Shown here piece after piece: positions 10,554 to 18,520 of a stretch of 64,000 bases of DNA (position 1 is the first letter of the stretch; the number at the start of each line of letters is the position of its first letter). The stretch lies in the NCBI RefSeq assembly GCF_000021705.1, contig NC_012751.1:1476006-1540005 (forward strand), given 5' to 3'. The translations under genes and the position numbers were made by a program. The notes under the pieces were generated by a model. It worked only from the letters and a program-made list of their open reading frames with translations. It had not been told where the DNA came from and searched no databases. The stretch is from Candidatus Hamiltonella defensa 5AT (Acyrthosiphon pisum) (GTDB lineage: Bacteria; Pseudomonadota; Gammaproteobacteria; Enterobacterales; Enterobacteriaceae).

Positions 10554-11073
10554 GCTTGGTGTTCCTGGAATGGCAATACAGAGGGGAAGCAGGCAAAAAA
10601 ACTTCTGTTAATAATAGCGGTTTATTGGATAACTGTAATAAGGATCGCCTTGCCCAGAGATCACCTTGACGTCCCGTTTGAATGTAATCTCGTTTCAGAT
10701 CCTTACTACTAAACAAATAGCGCCCAAGAGGTGTTTTGCCGAGATTCAACAGCGCATGTTCAGGCCCTGACAGGGTATCCTGTGGGATAACGGTACGGCC
10801 AAGTAGCCAGGGTTCATCATCAGCACACATCACGACCTCTCGTATCCAATAACGTGGGCTCTCAGGGAGCAGCTCTTTTTCATCAGATAAAGCCTGATGT
10901 TCAATAAAGCCTTCGTGTTTGAGATCGATGATTATCTTGTGACAATGTCGCTCAAAGCGCTCAGTCATAGAGCCTGCTTCCATCAGCCATCCCGCCACTT
11001 CCAATGGCAAATCAGGCTCTTCAATAGAGCGCCAATCAATACATTTGATAATGGATTTTTTTTTCGTGGACAT
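10546..11073 (-). CDS. ubiC: Chorismate pyruvate-lyase
   Basis: Removes pyruvate from chorismate to give 4-hydroxybenzoate, the first committed step of ubiquinone synthesis; the product passes to UbiA. The 175-residue protein includes REVVMCADDEPWLLGRTVIP, the family core with the substrate-binding arginine, and GRYLF, WARRSLLQL near the end. It is slightly longer at the N-terminus than E. coli UbiC (165). Its stop overlaps the ubiA start. Chorismate supply agrees with retention of aroB and aroK in the same window. Confidence 0.93.
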   Translation of the reverse strand: MSTKKKSIIKCIDWRSIEEPDLPLEVAGWLMEAGSMTERFERHCHKIIIDLKHEGFIEHQALSDEKELLPESPRYWIREVVMCADDEPWLLGRTVIPQDTLSGPEHALLNLGKTPLGRYLFSSKDLKRDYIQTGRQGDLWARRSLLQLSNKPLLLTEVFLPASPLYCHSRNTKLA

Positions 11074-11153
11074 AAGTCACTTCTCTGACAGAAATAAAGT
11101 GGTTTTTTATTATCACTTTTTCTGATGATTATTTTATCTCAATCACATTATTT

Positions 11154-12113
11154 TTATTGACGATCGAGCCAAGGAGAAGAAAGACTCCAAAAGATAATAT
11201 CGGATCCCAGATAATTTTCTGCATAATCTGTGAATTCAGCTTTTGTAAAAGGTCGACGAGTCTGGGGATTTGTATAAGTCAAAGTAGGCTCTTGTACTGC
11301 CATGGCGACCAAACCGAGTTTTCCTTTATACTGATGAAAAAAAGGATAGGCATTTTTCATGTGGCCTTTTTTATTCGGTATAATATCGGGCCCACCTAAT
11401 CCGATATTATTTTTTTCTGCTAATGCAAAAAATTTTGACATATATTGATGGTCATTATTCCATTCGCAAGGCCAAAAATTAATATATTGCACCACATGAG
11501 ATTTCTTAAAAGCTTTTCTGGTGAAAAGCGCATTTTCTATTTCAGCATTGAAATATTTTTCACAAGTAAACCCTGTTGTGTCTTTTTTGATATCAATATC
11601 AATCGATGTTTCAGGTAAATTAATACCAAAAATACGGCCATCAAACTTCTTGGCTAATTCGCTTATTAACTTTTGATATCTTTTTTGTACCTCAGGATTC
11701 CATTTTTGCGCCACCCAACCTGAAGCAATCGGTTTATTTTCTCCCGGATTATCATACTGATGAACAAGGCCTTTCTTGTAGACAGGCTCATTCAATAAAT
11801 AATAGGGTACGTTTTTAGCATCAGGTGAAAAAAAACGATCTTGAAGTTGAATAAATAAATTTTTATGTAATTTATTGACATACTCTAAATCTTTTTCAAT
11901 TTCAGAAAAATCATATTGATTTTTTTGTTTTTCCAAGATGTTCCAATTATAAACTATTTGTACGCCATCAATGTCTGGGCGTATTAACAGAGGTTTGATT
12001 TTTTCTAAATTACCCGAAGAAGTATATAAATAATTTTTTAACGGCGCTGAAAAAACAGGAAAAGAGGTGAATGTGAGGGTAACTAACATGAAAGAAAAAC
12101 GTAAAATATTCAT
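11154..12113 (-). CDS. Secreted TIM-barrel glycosidase-like protein
   Basis: A 319-residue protein with a clear signal peptide (basic MNILR, hydrophobic SFMLVTLTFTSFPVFSA). The first part of the mature protein, DGVQIVYNWNILEKQKNQYDF followed by LEYVNKLHKNLFIQLQDRFF, reads like strand 1-2 of a glycoside hydrolase barrel (GH42/GH5 style), and GINLPETSIDID would place a candidate acidic residue after a strand. I cannot name the family or a catalytic pair. It lies 30 bases downstream of trpS on the same strand and may be co-transcribed. It is not part of the usual enteric operon, so it looks acquired. Confidence 0.6.
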   Translation of the reverse strand: MNILRFSFMLVTLTFTSFPVFSAPLKNYLYTSSGNLEKIKPLLIRPDIDGVQIVYNWNILEKQKNQYDFSEIEKDLEYVNKLHKNLFIQLQDRFFSPDAKNVPYYLLNEPVYKKGLVHQYDNPGENKPIASGWVAQKWNPEVQKRYQKLISELAKKFDGRIFGINLPETSIDIDIKKDTTGFTCEKYFNAEIENALFTRKAFKKSHVVQYINFWPCEWNNDHQYMSKFFALAEKNNIGLGGPDIIPNKKGHMKNAYPFFHQYKGKLGLVAMAVQEPTLTYTNPQTRRPFTKAEFTDYAENYLGSDIIFWSLSSPWLDRQ

Positions 12114-12143
12114 TTATTATCCTTATTATTAATTATTATGTAT

Positions 12144-13166
12144 TTAGAAAGGAGCAGGCACAAAACCCAAGGCGTCATACACTTTCTTTATTGTAAGCTG
12201 TCCTCGCGCCCTGGCCTGATCAGCCCCTTGCTTCATCACTTGCTGTAAATAGGGTTCATCTGAACGATAATGTTGATAACGTTTCTGTATATCATTGAGC
12301 ATATGAGTAAGAGCTTCCGCTAACTCTGTTTTTAAATGACCGTACATTTTACCCGAAAAATTTTTTTCCAACTCAGACATATTTTTATTGACCACTCCAG
12401 ATAATATATCCAGCAAATTCGACACCCCTGGTTTGTTTTTTATGTCGTAATAAATTTGAGCGGGCTCATCAGAATCGGTCATCGCTTTTTTTATTTTTTT
12501 GATAATATTTTCAGGATCTTCTAATAATTCGATTACATTATTTCGATTCTCATCTGATTTGGACATCTTTTTGTTTGGCTCTTGTAATGACATGATCCGT
12601 GCTCCACTTTGAGCAATAAAAGGCTCAGGAATCACAAAAATATCGCCATAAATACCGTTAAAACGTTTTGCTATATCTCGAGCCAATTCCAGGTGTTGTT
12701 TTTGATCTTCTCCGACCGGTACCTGATGGGTTTGGTATAGCAAAATATCAGCTGCCATTAAAACCGGATAATTCAATAGGCCCGCATTCATATTTTCTGA
12801 ATGGCGTGAAGATTTATCTTTAAATTGTGTCATTCGATTGAGTTCACCAAAATAAGTGAAACAATTAAGAATCCAGCTTAATTGCGTATGTTCAGGGACA
12901 TGAGATTGAACGAAAATAGTGCTTTTTTTTGCATCGATTCCACATGCAAAATATAACGCTAATGTGTCTAAAGTGCTTTTTCTCAGAGACTCTGGGTTTT
13001 GGCGTGTGGTGATGGCATGTAAATCAACAATACAAAAAATACAGTCATAATCTTCTTGTAGGTTTACCCACTGACGTAAGGCACCCATATAATTTCCAAT
13101 AGTTAAAGAGCCAGAGGGTTGAGCCCCACTAAATACGACGGATTTGATGACATTTGATTGATTCAT
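12144..13166 (-). CDS. trpS: Tryptophanyl-tRNA synthetase
   Basis: Class I synthetase charging tRNA-Trp. The 340-residue product shows the HIGH-type signature as TIGNYMGAL after SGAQPSG, and the KMSKS loop as KKMSKSDENR. Length fits the family (E. coli 334). In E. coli trpS closes the aroK-aroB-damX-dam-rpe-gph-trpS operon; here gph is gone and a divergent LuxR-type gene separates trpS from rpe, so trpS must have its own promoter, probably in the AT-rich 13167-13337 gap. Confidence 0.96.
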   Translation of the reverse strand: MNQSNVIKSVVFSGAQPSGSLTIGNYMGALRQWVNLQEDYDCIFCIVDLHAITTRQNPESLRKSTLDTLALYFACGIDAKKSTIFVQSHVPEHTQLSWILNCFTYFGELNRMTQFKDKSSRHSENMNAGLLNYPVLMAADILLYQTHQVPVGEDQKQHLELARDIAKRFNGIYGDIFVIPEPFIAQSGARIMSLQEPNKKMSKSDENRNNVIELLEDPENIIKKIKKAMTDSDEPAQIYYDIKNKPGVSNLLDILSGVVNKNMSELEKNFSGKMYGHLKTELAEALTHMLNDIQKRYQHYRSDEPYLQQVMKQGADQARARGQLTIKKVYDALGFVPAPF

Positions 13167-13337
13167 TTGATGCCTTTTTGAAATTTTAAATGGTATAAAA
13201 TTATTTATATTTACTCGTTTTCTGATTATAATTCCAAAAATAAAATATTTTTTACATAATACTAAAAATATTTTTCAAATATCATTGATTTTAAAATTTT
13301 ATAATTAAATTTAATGTGTTTCATGGAATGAATAAAA

Positions 13338-14054
13338 ATGTCCAAAATGTTTTTTAAAAACGAGCTAATCAACAAAAAAGTTAAAGAATATTTAGAAGAG
13401 AATATGCTGAAAAACCATAAAAATAAATTTGGTTATTTAGTCATACATAAAAAAGATTTTCATCATATATGCATTATAAGTAACTGTCCCGAATGGTTTG
13501 ATATATACCTGGAATTTAATCACCAGTTAATTGATCCTGTTGTTATTAAGGCTTTGTCCAGGGTTGAGGATTTTGAATGGGATGAAAATATTTTAATTTC
13601 ATCGAAATTGGCCTTACCAAAGGTACTGGATCAAGCCAAGACATACGATATCAGTAGAGGTCATACTTTTGTTCTACATGATTATAAGCAAAATCTGGCG
13701 ATTTTATCCATTTTTGATGACAGACCTTTAAAAACAAATGATTTTTTTATAGACAGAGAAAAAATGTATTTATTATTAGTTAAAACGCATCAAAAGTTAC
13801 TGTCTCTTTATGAAAAATTTGAAATACCTACCAAAAAAAATATTGGCTTGTCAAAAAGAGAAAATGAAATTTTACATTGGGCAAGTATCGGTAAAACTTA
13901 TCAAGAAATTTCAAAAATAATAGGTATTAAAGAATGTAGTATTAAATTTCATATGAAAAATATAACTAATAAATTAGGCGCGATTAATTCAAGGCATGCT
14001 ATAAAATTAGCTTATGAACTCAAATTATTAAAACAAATTTCATATGCTTTTTAA
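13338..14054 (+). CDS. LuxR-type regulator with autoinducer-binding domain (LuxR solo)
   Basis: A 238-residue regulator. The C-terminal part LSKRENEILHWASIGKTYQEI and SIKFHMKNITNKLGAINSRHAI is a standard LuxR helix-turn-helix. The N-terminal part keeps the spacing of acyl-homoserine-lactone receptors: a tryptophan and tyrosine in EWFDIYLE, Asp-Pro in LIDPVV, a second tryptophan in FEWDE, and the glycine of SRGHTF. No luxI-type synthase is in this window, so it is a candidate solo receptor for signals made by others. It is very AT-rich and sits in the rpe-trpS gap where enterics carry gph, pointing to insertion. The signal and targets are unknown. Confidence 0.75.
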   Translation: MSKMFFKNELINKKVKEYLEENMLKNHKNKFGYLVIHKKDFHHICIISNCPEWFDIYLEFNHQLIDPVVIKALSRVEDFEWDENILISSKLALPKVLDQAKTYDISRGHTFVLHDYKQNLAILSIFDDRPLKTNDFFIDREKMYLLLVKTHQKLLSLYEKFEIPTKKNIGLSKRENEILHWASIGKTYQEISKIIGIKECSIKFHMKNITNKLGAINSRHAIKLAYELKLLKQISYAF

Positions 14055-14194
14055 ATTCAAAAATAATATTCAATATATTTTTTACTTATTTTATAAAAAT
14101 TAAAAATAATAAATTTAAACATAAAAACAAATCAACGAATACATCAAAATTTTTTGAATGAGACTATTTTTTTAAATAGGTATAGATCATATAT

Positions 14195-14872
14195 CTAATT
14201 AATTTTAACTTTAAGTAATTCATTTCGCATGGCATGAATGACCACATGGTAATCAGGTTGGCTGAAAATAGCAGAACCGGCTACAAATATATCCGCTCCG
14301 CAATGTGCTACTTCAGCAATATTATCAACCTTAATACCACCATCAACCTCTAAACGAATGTCATAGCCACTGTCGTCAATGATTTTTCGGACTTGGCTTA
14401 ATTTTTTAAACGTGCTGGGAATAAAGGCTTGCCCTCCGAAACCAGGATTGACAGACATCAATAAAATCAGATCTAACTTATCCAGAACATAATCGAGATA
14501 ATGGAGAGAAGTGGCAGGATTAAACGCTAAACCAGCCTGGCATCCCTGTTGTTTAATCAGCTGTAAAGTTCGATCAATATGTTCTGAAGCTTCAGGATGA
14601 AACGAAATATAGCTCGCCCCAGCTTGAGCGAAACGGCTAACCAGGGCGTCCACGGGTTTTACCATGAGATGCACATCGATGGGCGCTTCAATTCCATGAT
14701 CCCGCAAGGCTTGACACACCATCGGGCCCATCGTCAGATTAGGCACATAGTGGTTATCCATCACATCAAAATGGATAAAATCGGCACCTGCTCTGAGGAC
14801 GTTGGCAGTATCTTCGCCTAAGCGGGCAAAATTTGCAGATAAAATAGAAGGCGCAATTAAATATTTTTTCAT
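14195..14872 (-). CDS. rpe: Ribulose-phosphate 3-epimerase
   Basis: Interconverts ribulose 5-phosphate and xylulose 5-phosphate in the pentose phosphate pathway. The 225-residue TIM barrel starts KYLIAPSILSANFARLGED and holds the metal ligands in DFIHFDVMDNHYVPN, DVHLMV and LEVDGGI; the phosphate-binding segment is GADIFVAGSAIF. Length equals E. coli Rpe. It follows dam by 13 bases on the same strand, as in the enteric operon. Confidence 0.96.
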   Translation of the reverse strand: MKKYLIAPSILSANFARLGEDTANVLRAGADFIHFDVMDNHYVPNLTMGPMVCQALRDHGIEAPIDVHLMVKPVDALVSRFAQAGASYISFHPEASEHIDRTLQLIKQQGCQAGLAFNPATSLHYLDYVLDKLDLILLMSVNPGFGGQAFIPSTFKKLSQVRKIIDDSGYDIRLEVDGGIKVDNIAEVAHCGADIFVAGSAIFSQPDYHVVIHAMRNELLKVKIN

Positions 14873-14885
14873 GAATTTTTTTTAG

Positions 14886-15698
14886 TTAACGGTATAAAGC
14901 CAAAAGTTCATCCACCTTACGACGGCCAAAACCATTACAACTGATGGTACGCCTGGCTTTCACTACATGGAGTGAAGCTTGATGATACCACTGCCGTGTC
15001 AGAGCCGTATCATGATTGGAAATCAAAACTGAAACTTGATTGTCACGACGGAGCTGATGAGCCATCTGAGCTAAATTTTGTTGATCTAAAGCATTAAAGC
15101 CGTTATGAAAATAAGAAGTAAAATTAGCGGTCATAGATAAAGGAACATAAGGTGGATCGCAATATACCACTGCCCTCCCTGAGGCTTGCATTAAAGTTTG
15201 TTGATAATTCTCGCAGATAAAAATGGCGTTTTGTGCTTTTTCAGAGAAAAAATACAATTCTTCCTCTGGAAAATAAGGTTTTTTGTAAGATCCAAAAGGG
15301 ACGTTGAATTCTCCTTTTAAATTATAACGACACAAGCCGTTGTAACCATGGCGATTCAAATATAAAAATAACAGGGCTCGCCTATATTCATCCTTACAGG
15401 TATTAAACTCCTTCCGGAGCCCATAAAATTGTTTTGCATTATTACATTGATGATGAAAAAGCAAACGTGAATCACGCACAAAATCATCAACACGTGATTT
15501 CACGATATTGTAGAGGCTGCTTAAATCACGATTAATATCGGCCAGAATGTAATAACGATAGTGCGTGTTTAAAAAAACTGAACCGGCCCCAACAAAAGGT
15601 TCAATCAAGCAATCTGCTGAGGGAAGATGGCGGCGTATCTCTTCAATGAGATGGTATTTTCCGCCCGCCCATTTCAAAAAAGCCCGTTTTTTCTTCAA
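14886..15698 (-). CDS. dam: DNA adenine methylase Dam
   Basis: Methylates adenine in GATC, marking old strands for mismatch repair and timing replication. The 270-residue protein has the AdoMet motif I as FLKWAGGK and the catalytic motif IV as VVYCDPPYVPL; length is close to E. coli Dam (278). It precedes rpe by 13 bases. damX, normally between aroB and dam, is missing and the 134-base gap holds nothing recognisable. Pairing with mutS in the same window suggests methyl-directed repair could still operate. Confidence 0.95.
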   Translation of the reverse strand: MKKKRAFLKWAGGKYHLIEEIRRHLPSADCLIEPFVGAGSVFLNTHYRYYILADINRDLSSLYNIVKSRVDDFVRDSRLLFHHQCNNAKQFYGLRKEFNTCKDEYRRALLFLYLNRHGYNGLCRYNLKGEFNVPFGSYKKPYFPEEELYFFSEKAQNAIFICENYQQTLMQASGRAVVYCDPPYVPLSMTANFTSYFHNGFNALDQQNLAQMAHQLRRDNQVSVLISNHDTALTRQWYHQASLHVVKARRTISCNGFGRRKVDELLALYR

Positions 15699-15832
15699 AA
15701 TGCTGACCCTTTTTGTAAAAGGGCTGAAAATTTCACCTCCATTTCATTTCTCCAAGCCAGCAGTCATAGAATAAAACCGAGTCGATTTGTTTTTTTACAG
15801 GATTGGCAACCTGTTTTTTATTAACTCATTGA

Positions 15833-16921
15833 TCACATTAACGTCTCTTTAATAGAAGCGAGAACAATATCATTGTCGATTCCCTCATATATTTCTGACT
15901 GACCTATAGCGGTTGGGATAATTAATCGTAATTTGTCATTCATGACTTTTTTATCATGCATCATATGCAATAAACAGGATTTTGGATCAATCTGATGAAA
16001 TCCTTGAATGGGCAGCTTTGCCCGTAATAATAATTTTTTTATTCGTATGATATCGGTCTTGGAAAATAGCCCTAATTTTTGAGCGGTTTGAGCGGCCATC
16101 AACATACCGATAGAAACCGCTTCACCATGTAGATAAAAAATATAATTCGTTTCTGTTTCAATGGCATGAGCATAGGTATGACCTAAATTAAGTAAGGCTC
16201 TTAAGCCATTTTCATCACGTTCATCCTCCATCACTATTTTGGACTTTATTTGACAACAACGACTAATACAATGACTTAAAGCATCAACATCTCTTCTTAA
16301 TAAAGAATCCATATTGGCTTCTAACCAACAAAAAAAATCAAAATCAAAAGCAATACCATATTTGATGGCTTCAGCTAACCCTGAACTAAAGTGACGCAGA
16401 GGCAAATGAGATAAACAGTCAATATCAATAATGACAGAAGCAGGTTGATAAAAAGCGCCAATCATGTTTTTTCCAAGTTGATGGTTAACGGCCGTTTTTC
16501 CGCCTATCGAAGCATCTACTTGCGCCAACAAAGTAGTGGGGATTTGAATATATCGGATGCCTCTTTGATAACAGGCTGCCGCAAAACCTGTTAAATCTCC
16601 TATGACGCCCCCTCCGAAGGCAATCAAAGTGGTGTGACGCCCATGCCATTTTTTTAAAAGTTCAGTAAATATCAGTTCAATAGACGCCAATGACTTATAT
16701 TTTTCACCATCGGGTAAAATGATATGATCGAGCCTGACGCCGCCTTGCTCTAAAACCGTTCGAATTGAAGAAAGATAAAGAGGCGCTAAGGTTTGATTCG
16801 TCACCAACATGCCTTGGTCCCCTTTTTTGAGCGGCTCAAAAGAATCAAAATGATTCAATAATCCTGAAGAAATGGTAATAGGATAATTGCGCGGACCTAA
16901 AGTAATCGTCATTTTCTTCAT
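15833..16921 (-). CDS. aroB: 3-Dehydroquinate synthase
   Basis: Second step of the shikimate pathway, converting DAHP to 3-dehydroquinate with NAD and a divalent metal. The 362 residues match E. coli length. Visible are the NAD-binding GGGVIGDLTGFAAACYQRG, the PTTLLAQVDASIGGKTAVN segment, and the metal-binding histidines in NLGHTYAHAIE and YLHGEAVSIGM. It follows aroK by 33 bases in the conserved order. Downstream damX has been lost. Confidence 0.96.
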   Translation of the reverse strand: MKKMTITLGPRNYPITISSGLLNHFDSFEPLKKGDQGMLVTNQTLAPLYLSSIRTVLEQGGVRLDHIILPDGEKYKSLASIELIFTELLKKWHGRHTTLIAFGGGVIGDLTGFAAACYQRGIRYIQIPTTLLAQVDASIGGKTAVNHQLGKNMIGAFYQPASVIIDIDCLSHLPLRHFSSGLAEAIKYGIAFDFDFFCWLEANMDSLLRRDVDALSHCISRCCQIKSKIVMEDERDENGLRALLNLGHTYAHAIETETNYIFYLHGEAVSIGMLMAAQTAQKLGLFSKTDIIRIKKLLLRAKLPIQGFHQIDPKSCLLHMMHDKKVMNDKLRLIIPTAIGQSEIYEGIDNDIVLASIKETLM

Positions 16922-16954
16922 AGTGACGTTAATGACCTTTTGAAATACAAAAAA

Positions 16955-17476
16955 TTAGGGTTTTTCTAATAGGTGAATAATTTTTTTTGCAACGATTTTG
17001 AAGCTGTGATCTTCTGTTGGGATAATGATGTCCGCGATTTCTTCATAAAGAGGATTTCGTTCTTTTGCCAGTGTTTGAAAAAACTGAGGACACTGACCTA
17101 CTGATTGTAATAGAGGGCGCTTTTTATCACGCTGAGTCCGGATCAATTGCTTTTCAATGCTGGTTTCTAAATAAATGACCACCCCACGGGCTGATAAAAC
17201 GTTTCGGGTTTCTTTAGATTTAATTGAACCTCCCCCTGTCGCCAACACAATGCCTTTTTTTTCAGTGAGTTGATTAATTAATATTTCTTCACGATACCGA
17301 AAGCCTTGTTCCCCTTCGAGATCGAATATCCAGCTGATATCAGCGCCTGTACATCGCTCAATTTCTTTATCAGAGTCAAAAAACTCCATACTGAGCTGTT
17401 GGGCTAGTTGTCGGCCAATAGTACTTTTGCCGGCACCCATAGGCCCGACCAGAAAAATATTTCGTTTCTCTATCAT
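16955..17476 (-). CDS. aroK: Shikimate kinase I
   Basis: ATP-dependent phosphorylation of shikimate. The product of 173 residues starts MIEKRNIFLVGPMGAGKST, where GPMGAGKST is the Walker A loop; FFDSDKEIE carries the shikimate-binding aspartate and ATGGGSIKSKET the glycine-rich site; QRDKKRPLLQ is the lid with its arginine. The reading frame stays open 26 codons further upstream to 17554, but E. coli AroK begins at the equivalent of this ATG, so I use the shorter form. It heads the truncated aroK-aroB-dam-rpe cluster. Confidence 0.94.
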   Translation of the reverse strand: MIEKRNIFLVGPMGAGKSTIGRQLAQQLSMEFFDSDKEIERCTGADISWIFDLEGEQGFRYREEILINQLTEKKGIVLATGGGSIKSKETRNVLSARGVVIYLETSIEKQLIRTQRDKKRPLLQSVGQCPQFFQTLAKERNPLYEEIADIIIPTEDHSFKIVAKKIIHLLEKP

Positions 17477-17578
17477 ATTTTCGGTATTGTCGAGGTAATT
17501 GGTTTGTGAAAAACAGATTTTTTCATGATATGCATAAATGCCATGGTGACTCATTAAAGCAAATTTTTTTCGTGTAAC

Positions 17579-18412
17579 CTAATAACGTCCTTCTTCCTTC
17601 TTTTCACTAATCACAGCATGAATTTCTTCTATGACGGTTTTGACATCTGCTGTTTTAGTATCATCCTTAAAATAACCCGTTAATTGAGTTTCAGGTGTTA
17701 ACTGCCCTTCCGAATATAACGCCCACATTTCCTGAGCGTATTTTCGATTCAGTAATGTGGGTGCAAACTGCCCATAAAAACGGGTGATGTTACCTACATC
17801 TCTTTCTAAAATGGATTTTGCGTGATGATTTGCTGAAGCATTAACGACTTGAGGCAAGTCAATAATCACAGGACCTGCAGATCCTCTGAGAACGTTAAAT
17901 TCAGAAAGATCTCCATGTACCAAACCGATACAAAGCATTCGAACCACAGATTGAATGATCATCTCATGATCTGACAGTGCCTGCTGTTCAGTAAAAAAAA
18001 CATCACTGATACGAGGTGCCGGCAAGTGATCTTCATCCGTAATCAGATCCATCAATAAGACACCATCAAGGTGAGCATAAGGTTGAGGAACATGAACGCC
18101 GGCATGAGCTAATAGATAAAGAGCCTCAATTTCAGCATTCTGCCAGATTTCTTCCTGCTGTTTTCGGCCAAATTTAGATCCTTTTGTCATAGCTCGAGCA
18201 TGTCTGCTGCTACGTACCTTTCGGCCTTCTTGATATGCCACTGCTTGTCTAAAGCTGCGATTTTCTGTTTTTTTATATACTTTTGCACAACGGATATCAG
18301 AGCCGCAGCGAACAACATAAACATCGGCTTCTTTTCCGCTTTTTAATTGTCTGATCACTTCATCAACCAGACCATCATCAATCAAAGTCTGGAGTCGTTT
18401 TGGTGCTTTCAT
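17579..18412 (-). CDS. RIO-type serine protein kinase
   Basis: A 277-residue atypical protein kinase of the RIO family. The ATP-binding part reads KSGKEADVYVVRCGSDIRCAKVY, with a lysine in the expected place; the catalytic loop is LVHGDLSEFNVL (Asp and Asn) and the metal motif is PVIIDLPQVV. Bacterial RIO kinases are known in gammaproteobacteria but their targets are poorly defined. It lies 102 bases upstream of aroK on the same strand with its own start at 18412. I see no regulatory site. Confidence 0.85.
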   Translation of the reverse strand: MKAPKRLQTLIDDGLVDEVIRQLKSGKEADVYVVRCGSDIRCAKVYKKTENRSFRQAVAYQEGRKVRSSRHARAMTKGSKFGRKQQEEIWQNAEIEALYLLAHAGVHVPQPYAHLDGVLLMDLITDEDHLPAPRISDVFFTEQQALSDHEMIIQSVVRMLCIGLVHGDLSEFNVLRGSAGPVIIDLPQVVNASANHHAKSILERDVGNITRFYGQFAPTLLNRKYAQEMWALYSEGQLTPETQLTGYFKDDTKTADVKTVIEEIHAVISEKKEEGRY

Positions 18413-18520
18413 GGGGTCTTTATACCTTTAATCAGCCTATTTCCGATGATTAAGACTGAAGTTTATCAGTCTATTATTCTGGAGTCTGTATTTTGTTGAA
18501 TACTATTGCTCATCATTCCA

